From contig JASANG010003377.1 of NCBI GenBank assembly GCA_030248215.1, positions 62,001 through 126,000 of the forward strand: DNA of 64,000 nt, in the 5' to 3' direction. Below are positions 46,281 through 60,400 of this stretch, in pieces. The notes beneath the pieces were generated by a model, which was not told the origin of the DNA, did not search any database, and saw only the letters and a list, made by a program, of their open reading frames with translations. The position numbers and the translations under genes are program-made. How positions within the stretch are numbered: the stretch's first letter is position 1; each line of letters opens with the position of its first letter. This stretch comes from Enoplolaimus lenunculus. Its lineage: Eukaryota > Nematoda > Enoplea > Enoplida > Thoracostomopsidae.

Positions 46281-46678
46281 GCCCTGTTCACACGTGCAAG
46301 TTTTTGCTGCGAGAACTTGCATCTGCAAATTGCACGCAGAACTTGCATTTTTATCAACCAATGAGAAAACGGCTGCAATAAATTCATTGAATTTACATGG
46401 TTATTCACACATATGAACTAAATTCCTAGCTATGATTTTTTAATGAATTATTGCATCTGCAACTTTTTCGAACGGGATTTTGAACCAAAGTTGCAAGTAA
46501 AAGTTACAGCTACAAGTTCTTGCAGCAATTCACACATATGAACTAAATTCCTAGCTATGATTTTTTAATGAATTATTGCATCTGCAACTTTTTCGAACGG
46601 GATTTTGAACCAAAGTTGCAAGTAAAAGTTACAGCTACAAGTTCTTGCAGCAAAAAGTTGTATGTGTGAATAGGGCTT
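46281..46678. mobile_element. family I MITE with an internal 125-bp duplication
   Basis: GCCCTGTTCACACGTGCAAG to TGTGTGAATAGGGC. Inside, 46403-46527 is repeated exactly as 46528-46652. Its right end is 50 bp upstream of the SLC18B1-like ATG. Confidence 0.87.
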
Positions 46679-46727
46679 TACTAAGTTTGTAATACTGTTT
46701 GAGTGTTTAAAAACTATATTTTATACA

Positions 46728-49700
46728 ATGACACATTCTATTAATGCCTATGAGTCTGTTCAAAAATGCACCAATCTTGAGTCTGAATCCTTGACAGTGA
46801 AGAATACTTCAAACAGTCGAGAAAATAACCGCGATTCCAGCGTTTGCTCAACTGACAACATCGACCACCAAACTGATATATCAAACGCACATAATATACG
46901 TTCAAAACGCAACAATCTGCTACAAAAATCAAATCTGCTATGCAACAACACGGACACCGCAGCAGAACCAATATCTCAATCTCTAGTCAATATGGCGGTT
47001 TCGGCTAGCTATCATCAAGCCAACGATGATGGTGCAGAAAATATTTATTCAGCAGCACAACTTTTCATTCGACGCAATTCTGAGTTAAATCAACCGAGGC
47101 GACGTTCAAATCCAACCGAACACAGTAGTCAGCCATACTCGGCGCGTAGTATGATTGTATTTCGAGGTCCGCCGTTTTTACTTAGTTCATTTCCGCAGAT
47201 TGTCACCGATCAGGTAGGCGTTGTATAAGCTAAGTCCCTCTTAAAAATGATTTTTTTTTCGCGCTACATCTTGATTATATTTACAGCCTGCAGTTTTTAG
47301 TTTAGAATTCTTCAACAAAATATAAGTCTAACCAAGGTAGCCAAGTCAGCATGTCAAATGCGTTTTGGAGCACTTAGTAATTTTTACGTCTGCCGTAGAA
47401 ATTGCGGCGTATTCCAGCGCTATCCGGCTAGCACGCATCAATATATTTTACGTGACAGTGTTTTGGTTAAAATTAATTAAACTTTGCAGGCGAATTCGAA
47501 ACTTTTCTATGCGAAATCAAACCTTTATAGACAGAGCCAGTAGTTTTGCGGTTGTCTGCTTAGCTTCACCCATAGGCTTTCTGTAGCTGCGAACGTGTGC
47601 CAAAATGGCAATAATGGTTCGGGTTCGACAAAAATTTGCGGTTCGGATTTGGTTGTGAATAAACCGAATTTAAAAGCCGAATCCAACAATGTTCGGCATT
47701 ACGTGTTTTTCATTTTTAACCAATAAAAATTTTAAATAATTTATTGTGTAAATTAATATTTTTTGTTTCATGTTTACAAATCTTAGAATTGAGATCGAAC
47801 ACGATATGTATTAACGTTCGAACGTTATGCGCGGCTGGCATTGTGTTAATATTTTGAAACAAATTATAGATATATATCTGAAATTTGCAACATAGATTCG
47901 GATTCGGCAAATTATCAACGGATTCAAAGTCGGACAAATCATGAGATTTGGTGTCGTCACTCTGTCGTGTACAGTAATGTGAAAGATTCGTAATTTTTTA
48001 TATTTTTAGCCACCGGATGCTTTAAAAGATACAACCGAACCGGATTTAATTGAATCGTCCACAAAGTTGCCTTTGCCGGCGGTTACTGGACGACAAAGAA
48101 TAATTATATTTATGTTAGCATTTGCTAATTTTTGCAACACCGTTATGTTCTCAATGATCGCTCCATTCTTTCCTAGAGAGGTATTTTGAACGGCGGAAAC
48201 GTTATGCTGTTTTCACACGTGCAAGTTTTTGCTGCGAGAACTTGCTGCTGCAACTTGCACTTGCAAGTTTTGTCCAGCATCTCGGTCGAAAAACTTGCAG
48301 CTGTAAATAATTCATTAAAAATCATAGCTAGGAATTTAGTTCACATGTGTAAATAACAATACAATTTCACTGAATTTATTGCAGCCGCTTACTCATTGGC
48401 TGTAAAAAATGCAAGTTCTGCGTACAATTTGCAGCTGCAAGTTATCGCAGCGAAAACTTGCATGTGTGAATAGGGCTTTACGTTTGTAAACGCTTAAGCG
48501 GAATTGCAGTCATTTTATTCATCATAACACTCTATGGTTGGTTTGGCTATAGATCCGTTGGCCAATGTTACTATTGCGGCCGCAACAGTAGATTAAGCGT
48601 ACGTATTTCTAAGCCTAAGCCTACGCCTAAGCGGTGCAAAAGTGTTTTCCTAAGCCTAAGCTTAAGCCTAAACCTAAGTAAAAAATGTGTTGTACAACGT
48701 AAGCCTGTTTATCACAGACCCACCAGAAACCGGGACGGCCCTAAAAATAACATGGTCCGATGCGTTAGTAAGCCGGTAGCCAGCTCACCTCGCTGAGGGG
48801 GGGGGGCTAAAAAATATTCAGGAGGGGCATGTACAAGGGTTTTTGTTGACTTACAAGTAAGGATGAAATTTTGGTAGGGGGGCCAAAATATTTCCAGGGC
48901 GCAGGCCCTGACCCCCTTTGGCTACGGCTGGCTCGTCCGTTAAGCCTAATAGTATCTCTAAGTCGTTTGAAAAAAATAATTATTGTTGGGCTGAAGCTCG
49001 CTTAGCACATCTGGGGTTTGTTGCCCAATATGATTTATTCGGTTTTCTAAATTAGGTTACGTCGACATACGGTATACATAGCAGATTGATAACTGCATTG
49101 TGTAAATATGTGTATAAATATGTATACAGGACCGTAGCAGCCACACCCATGGCCCCCCCATTGTAGTGGACCCCACCCCTAAAGAGGCCCCCACCTTAAC
49201 CGGTTGGAACAAAAACTGCTCACGTTTTAAAATGCATCTGGCTTCTCGTTCGCTTCGCTCGCGAGTTTGGGGGCCCCCACCCTGGAATTGGGCGGAAGCC
49301 ACCACCCCTGCCTGCTCCGGCACTGTATGTATAGTGTGCTTGAAACTGGGCCTTTATGAAGCCCTCACCCCACATTTAAGAGTAAGACTTAGGCACATCT
49401 TAAGGCTTAGATGAACGGTTAGGCAAAGGTTTATGTAAGCTTTTTTCCGAAGCGTACGCCTAAGATTAAGCCTGTACCTAATCCAAGCGTATGGAAGGAA
49501 TTGTGCTCAACATATGCAAAGGCTTTTAGGTTTAGGCAGCGCGTTTTCCGAAGCCTAAGCGTAAACCTAAGATTAAGCCTGTGCCCAACCTAAGTCTATG
49601 GGACGACTTGTATAACAACCGGAAATTTTTGTTCTTGTACTGCATACCTACCGTACACAACTTTTTAGTGTACACTTGTTAATATAAAAAGTGAAGTATT

Positions 49701-52700
49701 TACTTTAGATTCCGGTCAATTTCTGGTGTAGGTTACTGTATATTTTTCATATCCGGTTACACGTTGCAACATTGAATTTAAACTCGATTTAAACTATACG
49801 CATAGGCAGGTATTAAAAAATTTTGAAATATTTTCGAGTGTTAACCTGACGTTATGACATTTTCTGTGGAACTTCGTGACATTTTATTGTGAAAGAGGCA
49901 TTGGTTTTGACGTCTGTGCTCTTAAAATTAACATCCATTTCAGGCAAAGCTCAAAGGCGCCAGTGAAACGGAAATTGGCTTTATATTTGGCATATTTGAA
50001 CTGTGTATATTTGTGTTATCACCTTTATTTGGTCGTTATGTAAGTTAGCATTGTGGTATTGAACTTGATCGTCGTAATCCTGCTCGATTCCCCTTTCCTC
50101 AGTAAAACATACGTAGCCAATAGGTTTCGATGATTTTGCCAAGCAGAAAAAAGTATTCGCATCAACCAATCGTGTTTGAGTATGGCATTAAGGTAGTGAC
50201 CAATCACAAGGCGTACACTTGTCGCATAGAATAAATTACGCCGTAGGCTAGTTCAAGTCGTAACTACACCCTGGACTAGCAAAATTCGGAATTGGGTTAA
50301 ATTACGACTTATATGTAATCTATATGTATGTATATTCGGCGCTAAGGTTAGCACCCTCCCTATCTCCGCAAAGGGACACCTCGCTCCCTTTAAGGGGAGC
50401 TCTATTCCGATTGAATTCGCTACTCGCGAATTAGCATTTATATATTAGGTATGCTCAGTTAGTTTCATGCTCTTTTTAAATGCGGTAATAAACACTAGGG
50501 CCCTTATTCTCAAATGTGTGTAGCAACTACGTATCATCAGTTAGTAATAGGTTTTCAAACTCACAATCTATTGCAGTTGTTTAACTTGAAATTGATTACA
50601 TTAGTACAACAAATTAATTGTGAAAAATGCGCTGAATTTTGCGCTTCAGCATTTACTGGTTCGAAAGTTACAGGACTTATCATCAATTGGTGATATGTGC
50701 TACACACATTTGAGAATACAGGTCTAGAATTTCGCCAGCTTTCATCGCTAATTTATGGGTATGAGACGTGCAATCATCCAGCGCGGCATAGCTGGTACCG
50801 TGGTTCACTTAAACAATTAGAGTTCTGCGATGCTGCGACAGTATTTAATTGAATTTTAGATTACCACCCTTGGACCAAAATTTTTGTACACTACCGGGCT
50901 TATCGTCACCGGATGCACAGCGCTGTTGTTTGGGTATGTTTATATGCGGTGGTTTGTAGAAAAAATATTTAAGCTAAAAGTCGGATCTTGGCCCATATTG
51001 TCAAATGCGTATAGCATCTATCATCAATTAGCGATAGGTTTTCAAACTGACGAACATCTGCTCTCGCAGATCTCAAAATTAGTACAGAAAGATTTCGAAC
51101 TTCACCATGCGCTGATACCAAAGTTATAGGACCTATCAACAACTGGTGGTGTGGTAGATGCTACACTTATACTTTTAAGAATACGGTCTCTTGAGTCAAA
51201 CACGGCATCTTAGGATATGAGCCCGTATTCTCAAATGTGTGTGACACCTATCACTAGTTTGCGTTTGAGTTGCTTTACTGCTGTACCAATTTTAAGATCT
51301 GCAATTGCAGCACTTCGTCAGTTTGAAAACTGATCGCTAACTGATGATAGGTGCTATATGCATTTGAGAATATGGGCCATGATTTTTAGTCGGGATATCA
51401 GGTTCAGTGAAATTTGTGTTCGCAGAGGTACTGGTTTGAAACAGAACATGTAACGCTACAACCAATATAAATCTATTTAAGCTAAAGCTTGATTTTCCAA
51501 GTTTTAACCCCTTCTCACATTGAGTTACCTATAGGCAACTCAGCGCAGTATATATACGGTAAATAATAGATATCGCACCGTGTTCAACAATTGCATCACG
51601 TATACATAGTACTAAATCACCACAAGACGTGATAGCCCCGTCGGGCTCGAGCGTCAAGCTCCTATAGCTGAGTGGTGATGGTATACGCCTCCCACTCCAG
51701 TCACTGGAGTTCGAATCCTAGCATAAAAGCAGGTCTCAGGGGAAATAGAAAATATTCATGTGCGAAAGGGTTAATTTTATTCACCGTCATTTTCACAGTT
51801 TTGTACTGAAATTAGACAAACTTCAAATTTTACTCATTTCAGATTTCTCAACATGGGTCCACCTGGCCCAAGTTTTGTTGGACTCTGTTTTGCGGTTCGT
51901 TCAGTCGAAGGTGCCGGAACTGCTGCGTTTGCGACCGCATCGTTTACAATTGTCGCCGGCGAGTTCAAAGGACGCGTTGCTACCATGATTGTAAGCTTTA
52001 ATCAACAGTCCATAATGACTCGATGGTACAAAAGTATACAATTTCTGTGCTATCGTTTGCTACAAAATGTAACAGCACGCGTTGCATTTTTGTCCGACCC
52101 CCCCCCCCCGTTTCATTTGGGAGGTTTTTTACTAGCACCGTTGAAAATAAGATTATAAAAGCAACTGAGCTGAAATTTAGTTAACACGCGTAAGTTCAAA
52201 AAGCATGCAACGTTTACCCATCCAAATATTAAGGGGGGTAGGCCAAAAACGCAACGTTTGCTGAGTACATTCTTTTTGCACGCAATCTACCCAGTTTGCA
52301 CGCTCTTGTAAAAATCATTCACTCTTGGTTTAACCTATGTTACTTTGAGGGGCGTCCCGGTTTACACAGCATAGCCATTGGACTAGTTTTGTGTTTAGAT
52401 TTTGTCTTTACTATTATAATATTTAGTCATACGCTTAAGCTTAGAATTACGCTTTAGACGCGTAGGATTTACAGCTAAGGATTGGTCTGCGGCAATGGGA
52501 CGTCCGAGCCATACTAACGTTTTGATTTGCTGCTAAAAGAGAGGTTTGATATTGTAAATCTGCTATTGTTTTCTGTTGCCTTTTCGGGCCATTGCATAGA
52601 ACAGGGCCGTAACAGTTGTATAAGCATATTTCTAAACATAAGCCCAAACAGAATTCATCTAAAGCTTAAGCGTACTCTATCGCAGTCCCACAGAAAAACA

Positions 52701-54422
52701 TTGCACCTCTGAGCTTTACTTGGGCCTGTTTTCGAGCGTCACTGTGTAGACGCGATTTAATTCACTTATAGCATCAATGATACGGTATTATCTTCTATTT
52801 CATAGGGAACTTTGGAAACGTTTACCGGTCTTGGATTTATGGCTGGTCCTGCAATCGGTGGCGTTTTATATGAGGTAAATTGGGTACATAACCCTATTTA
52901 CGGTTTATGGCCAATATTTTTCCGGCGATCAAAATTAAAATGACGTGTTTTATTTTTAAAATTATTTGAATTTTAAGAATGGCTCATGGGTACATGGACT
53001 ATGTTGTACTCGAGAAGTCATATTGTCAATTGTGTGAAGCATTTATCGTCAATTAGTAATAGGTTTTCAAACAAACCCGAAATCCGTATCAGTTGCGAAT
53101 AGCAAAATTTACTCACAAGTCGAACAAATCAAACGGCAAACAAGTGGCCGTACTTTAAATTTCCTATTCGCTGTTTGGAAACTAAGAAAACTCATTTGCT
53201 TTACTGGTAATAAGTGTGACACACATTGGAACAGGTATATAACAGGGCCGGATCGGTTTCCGGAGGGCTATAATAAAGTCAGTTTAAGCTTTAGACTAAT
53301 TTTTTTTGCGTATGCTTAGGTTTAGGAATAGGTTCATCCATACGCTTACGCTTAGGCTTAGGAATATGCTTATTCTACTGCTCCGGCCCTGTTCTATACG
53401 TGGGCCCACACATTTAAGAATGTGGGCATTGGTGTAAGCGTTTAAATCTGCAACTGCAGTTATTGCATAATGCAACAAATGTGAAGAATTTTAATTTGTC
53501 TCAAAGAATACCTGGAAATCTGTGTTTTTAGGCCGGCGGATTCGGACTTCCGTTCTTTGTATCCGGTTCTTTGTTGATTTGTGCGGGTTTTCTCAGTATT
53601 CCTCTAATACCTTCGGGTTATTCTATTGGTTAGTTTCGTCAAGGGTGCATGATACAGAGTATGTATTTCTTGGGGTTCTGCATGGTACAAAATGTTCCAC
53701 CGGGCGTTGCGTTTATGGACGATCCTTTTTATTTAGAAGGCGGGTCGCTGTCGCATGCAATAACCCATAAATGATACTATAAGCTGAGCATTTTTGAAGC
53801 TGGATACATAAAAGTGTCATGGTTCGCACAGGTTGTACCTCACTTTGCAAGAATTGCATACTCTTATATCGTGTACTCTCGGTTTCATCAACATTAGTTG
53901 ATCATTCTTGGACAAGAGTATGCCACTGTCTCACTTCGCGTGGTACAAAATGTACCTGCACTCGTTGTCTTTTTGTTTTACCCTCCTCACTTTGGGGGTG
54001 GGGGAGATGCACATCACGTGTTTTCCAGAGGCGGATCCAAAAAATTTTGGCGCGGGGGGCAGGCTAGCAAATGTTATGAAACTCAAAAATTGTAACGTAA
54101 CCATATTATTTTATCACAAAAAATTCTGCAGGAAAAATTTTTTCCAAAAAAATTTCTGAGGGGAAAAAGTTGTAAGGTAGGAGGGACCTTACCATTTCAA
54201 CACAAAAATTTCTGACGGGGGGAGTACGCCCTCACCCCTATGGATCCGCTAGTGGCATTTTTCATTTGTATATCATAAGGGGTGTAAGTCAAAAACGCAA
54301 CGTGCGCTGGATATAATCTTTTGTACACAGAATATGCTCAGTTTGGCACACTGTTGTGTAAAATAGTGATCGTCCACTCTTTCCCCAAAGAAACCACTCT
54401 CCAACAAAGCAACCACCCCCCC

Positions 54423-54456
<34 letters not shown>

Positions 54457-57400
54457 ACTCCACTCTTGGTTTCACCAAGAACGGTTCATATCACTAAGAC
54501 AACAGTATGCAACTTTGCATACTCTGTGCAGGAGTGAATGTATGTACCCTGAGCGGCGGCGTTTTTGACCAACCATACCTGACTTATGAAGGTTTATTAT
54601 GATTTGTGTAAATGAAACAAGGCAAATTATTTTCTAGCTTTATTTAATATATGAAATAAAATACATTATTTGCCTTCCGAAATTCAAACTTGGATTGCAA
54701 TTAAAATCGATGTCTTTCCAAAAGTGAGGTATAATTGGCCAAAAATACAACGCATCTGAGCGTTTGGTACCGTATTAAGCCTAATCGTTTTGCATACCCT
54801 TGTCCAAAGCTATCATCAAATTTTGGAAGGTGCATATGCTCTTGTTTATAACACAAGTAAGCACTTTTTTAAGTTAAAAATTTAGGTTTAGGCTTTAACA
54901 TTTCGGTTACATCAGAACCAACTTATAAGCCATTTGTTATCTTTATGCCTTCGTCGACAATGTCAAATGCGAGTAGTACCTACTTCTTGTTGGTAATCGG
55001 TCTTGTTGCTTTCTAACTAAAAAATCATGACATTGGAAACTTAGCACAGCTGTATTGTTTAATTTGCCCTACCTTCATGGGAATTTTGAAATTCATGACA
55101 GGTGCTAAATACAAATGAAGATATGGCTTGTTTTATGTGTAAAATTTAATATTTGCAAATTTTGATAGGAAATATTTTTCTTCAGTTTCTTCGAAACGCT
55201 CTGTACTGCAGTTACTTCGGATCCCAACGGTTGTTCTAATGATGACAGTACTTTTGACCGTTTCTATTTCACTTGGATTTATTGATCCAACACTACAGCC
55301 TCATTTAGAGCAGGTAAACAAACAGTAAAGCCTCATTTTAGAAGAACAGAGCTATTAGATATAAGCCCTATTCACATGTGCAAGTTTTTGCAGCTAGAAC
55401 ACGCAGTCGCAATTTGTAGCTGTAACTTTTGTAATGGGTTTTCAAACAAACCTTGTAGCAGCTAATTGCAGTTAAGGAATGATTATAATAAGCACCATTC
55501 ACACGTGCAAGTTTTTGCAGAAAGAACATGCAGTCGCAATTTGCAGCTGCAAGGTTTGTGTTTGGGTTTTCGAACTAAACGAGCAGCGACAAGTTACAGC
55601 AGCAAGGTCTATTAGTAAAAACTTGCACGTGTGAGTGGGGTTTAGTTTTGGCTTGCGGTCGCAAAGCCATATTAAGATAAATCTGCCGTTTGTAGGATTA
55701 AAACGGCTTGCTATTAATTTTCAAGTTATGCTTCTAAAATTAGCAATTTTGTTGACCTTATCGTATCTCATGTGATTCTTAGTGACGTTTTGGCCAGCGG
55801 AATTCGCCGAATACGTTTTAGCCAATGGAATTATCGGAATGCGTTTTGGCCAGCGGAATGAGTTGAATCCGTTTTCGCCAGCGGAGTTGGCCGAATACGA
55901 TTTGGACACCGGAATTTGCCGAGTACGATTTGGCCAGCGGAACTGGCCGAATACGATTTGGCCAGCGGAATTCGCCGAATACGTTTTGGCCAGCGGAATG
56001 AGTTGAATACGTTTTGGCCAGCAGAATTCGCCGAATACGTTTAGTCAACGGGAAAATGTCGGAAAGAGGGGTAAATTTCAACACCCCCGCGTGCGTCTTT
56101 GCCACTACCATTTGTGTTGTAATTTTATTTTTCCGTTTCCAGTTCAACTTAACTCCAATATTAATTGGGCTTATGTTCGTTGTGATTTCAACTGTGTACA
56201 CAATTACAGCGCCGTGCTGGGGTCAAATTCTCGATCGAAAAGTGAGTCGGTTGTCTTTGAGGAAATGTTTGAAATTTAAATTTTATTCAAAATCCCTCGT
56301 CTCATTTTGAATTGAATAAAACAACGTTTGCCGTTGAAAGTTTCTTTTATTACTGTGGATAACGTCATGTATAGCGCACAAGTGAGCCTTTGATATCAGT
56401 ATGTTTGCGTTGGGTCTGTGGGTTATGTATCAGGGTGCAACCGGAATGACAATTTACCGCAATCGGAATTTGAAAACCGGAAAACGAAAAATGCATGCCA
56501 CCGAAATTTTTGCAATATTGTTGGTGAAGTAAGCCCTCGTTTGAGATGGGTATTCACTTTTTTTGCTGTATTTTAGATTTTCGTAGTCCACGAAACCGAA
56601 ATCTACCTTCGATAGTTTATTTTCGGCTATTGTCAAGGTTGGCACAATATACTAATAAAATTTGTTTAATTTTTACCATCATTTTTTAGTAAAATTTCTT
56701 AATTTCCACCGACCAAATTTTAATGCTGAAATTTTTATTACCGGTAAAAAGTTGCCGAACACGGAGCTGGAAGGTGAAATAATTGCCGAAACCGGAATTC
56801 TGGTTGCACTCTGATATAAATCAATAAATAAATAAGTAAATAAATATATATATTTATTATTTATTTATATATATACATATATAAGGATACATCGTTAAAG
56901 CTTTTCTTGCACATTTTATAGGGTCACGGCCAAGAAATAGCGTCATTAGGAATACTTTTAATGGCGATTGCTTACGGTCTGTTAGGACCAACACCTTTGT
57001 TCAAGCTACCAAAGTAAGATATTTTAGTTTATAAATTCATCAAAGTTTATTTGTTTCTCAAAAGCGTATATTTTAATTATTTTATAACTTATTTCCATTT
57101 AAATCTGGTTTTGTAATAAACCTAGGAAAGCTTAAAAAACTACTTTATTATAAGTATACTGGCCCATGTTACTTTTAGGGTTGTGCCAGTTTCTGGTGGT
57201 CCTGCACGTCTCGGTTTCTGGTGGGCCTGTAAAACAGTAGGCTTAGATTCTATACTACATTCTTTGTTTAGGCTTACGAATACACTTTTTTCAACGCTTA
57301 GGCTTATGCTTAGGAATATGCTTTGTGACGGCCTACAAAGTAACATTGGCCATAGTGATTATGCTTAGTTTTTCCTCTCAGAAAATTTGACAAATTTTTA

Positions 57401-60400
57401 ATCTTGGCATAAAATTACATTACAATCTGTAATAAATAAATATAACTGGGAATCTTGTCGAGTTATGACAATTCTTCGACTTGAACAAAATACCAAAAAT
57501 ATTGCAAACGTGGACCAATTGCCAACTGTTAGGCGCATATTAATATTAACCACGGTATAATTCCAAGTTCCGCCTTAATGCAAACAATAAGTCGGCAACT
57601 AAGCCTAAGCCTAAGCGTAAAAATTTGTCTAAAGGTTAAGCTTACTCTACTGTTTGTACGGCGAGAAATACATCCCTAAAAGAACACGGACCAAAATTTG
57701 TAAGCTCTGGTTGCTTGATAGCTAAACTCAAGTCTTGCGGCAATTAGACACTGCACCCACGTTAACGCTTAGGCTTACGGCCAAAGCTTATCTAAACCTT
57801 ACCCCAAGCCTACACTGTAGCCTTGGGCTTCGCAACCTCTGAATAAGCTAAAACCTAAGCCTTAACTGTAAATGTGGAAGAACGTGTATAATAATTTCCC
57901 ATAGCTCAAATAGATATAACGGATTTATGTTGACTGATTCTAAATTAGTAAATTCAATTTCAGAAAATTGTCGATAATTTCAGTGGGTTTTGTTTTCACT
58001 GGATTCGGTATTGGAGCAGCTGTGATTCCGCCGTTTAGTGAATGTTTGAACGCTGCCGTGTAGGTAAACTTTTCAGTGTTTATCGTTGCGTTATTATAGT
58101 CGCAGTGTCCGCGCGTACGTAAATTATTCAGATTAAGCTGTAGCTAACCTATATACGATACAGGTTTTAGAGGTTTTGGTGTGAATAAGGAGACTATATT
58201 GATTGTGCTGGTTAGACAAAGGTGTTGTCATTTATGGGTTAAAAACTGTTCAATAACCTCATTTCGGGTTTTGTAATTGTTTGACAACATCGGTTTGGGT
58301 TTTTTCACCTCCGCGCGCCGGCCGCACGGTACGGCAAAATTTGGTTATTAAAAATTGTCACACGCCAGTAAATAGATTTTGCCTATGTTTTCGGTAATAG
58401 TGTATATCGGCTCGCGGCGACTCGCGTTGGAGTCCGGCTGGTGCAGCGCGTGGCGGCGCGCGGTGGTGTCGAGTACAATAAAGTGTAGCGCAGCCCTTAG
58501 TGTTCTATCGTGCAATTGCTTTGTTTTAGTAAATACGTTGTAAAAGTTTTACAAAAATGAGAAAAATAATAACTGCTAAAGCCTCGAGATTGGGTTTAAA
58601 AATGCATGTTGTGATATATATATTGGGTGCAGATGGGGCGGATGCAGCGGGGACGGGGGGCGGTAGCCCAAACCAGAAAATGTTCTATGAAAAAATAGTA
58701 AGTCTTCCCTACTTTACAAATTTGTACTTCTGATCTGTTGGTACAATTTTGAACAGGATATAAGATAGGATTTTTTGCCTGGCCGACACAGAACTAAATT
58801 TTGTATTGGAAATTGGTAATTTTCACAAAAATTGCGTTTGGATTCTCGCTCGCTTCGCTCACGAGTTTTTGTTCATTATAAATATTGCAAGTCCTCTGTC
58901 AGAGGTTTCTGCATCGGCTCCTGGTAGCAAAAGTTCTACAGGTTGAAATTTATCGTTATGTTACTCGCGTTTTATTCTGAAATTCGTATAAGCGTGGCAC
59001 AAATAAAAGATCAAGACTGCTTCTACCTTAGTAACCCGAATAAGTTAAATAACTGATATTTATTTCGCATCTACAGGAGGTATTTTCCTCGCTATTTTGG
59101 AGTTGTTATTTAGTTTTCAATCCAGTTATTTGAACCACACCTTTAACTTATGCTACCATTTTCTAAAGATTATTACTTTAGCAATATACTTATGACTTTA
59201 TAAATATACGTCTAAGACTTGAGAATACCGCTATAAAAATAGCTAACGTTGTACCCTTGGTAATGAATCAAATTCTGTACTGAACTTAATTTGGTCCACG
59301 AAGCATTTACACAATCTGATTACGGTAATTGATGTTTATGGACTAGGCAATTAGCTATAAATAGTGACATCGGACTGTTTCAGCCTGTCTCCTGTTATTC
59401 GGGTCTTTGCACGTACTATTTTATACTTTATATCATTTTAGAGCCGCTGGTTATGCTGACGATTTTCAGCTATACGGTATGGTATCTGGACTGTTTCACA
59501 GTTTTTGGTCCGCAGGGTAAGCATGTCTTTAGGTACTGCAATTGTCTGCGGCTAGGATTGGCTTACTGAATAAATTTTTTCAACTAGGCTGTTTTAACCA
59601 GACTGTGTGTCATTCAATGCATTTCAACGTCATTTTAATGATTTAGCTAGTGCATGTAAGCATCGATACTAGAGATTAGGTAGGTATTCAGTCTTAGTCA
59701 TAAATCCAGTTAAATGAACTACGTTTCGCTTTGGATTTGCTGCATCAATATGGCTCTTTTCTGTTGGTTCCTGTAAAACCTGTCTCATGTGTGTCTCTAC
59801 AAGTTGTGCAATTATGATTTTTTGGGTGCATATTTGAACTTCTCATAACGTTTCGTGATTATTTCAGGCCGAAATTGGAATTTGTTTAAAAAAAATTAGT
59901 CTTGGAATTATTTCAAAAACCCGAAATACATGAAACGTTTTAAAATTTAAACTCGGTTTAAAATGCGGTCAAAAATATGTGGCCATAAAAATGTTCATAA
60001 TTTTGAATTTCGGAGACAAAATTTTCTATCCAGAATCTTTTCGCTGTTGCAGTATAATAAACAAGTTCTGTTTATATTTGCCTGCTACGATTGCAGCTGG
60101 TATATATACACATTGTTTCTCACATTAAAGGCCAATGCTTAGGCTTAGGTGATTAATGAGTTGATTCATCGATTCAGCTAGCGAGTTGGTTATTTCTGAA
60201 TTAATATCATGCGAACATTAACTCAGAACATTAACTCACTCTTCGTTGATTTGATTCTCACTGTCAGTTGAGTGGACTTTGGATGAGTTGATTGATTAAC
60301 TCAGAATCAATTGAATCAACTCAAATTTCTGAGTTCGGATACTCCTAACTCAGGCTGAGTGATTCAATCAATTCGTTCTCAGTTAAAATCAACTCACTGT

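Noticed and set aside
54273-54458. Poly-Gly minus-strand ORF
   Set aside because: Produced by the poly-C tract in a family K repeat.
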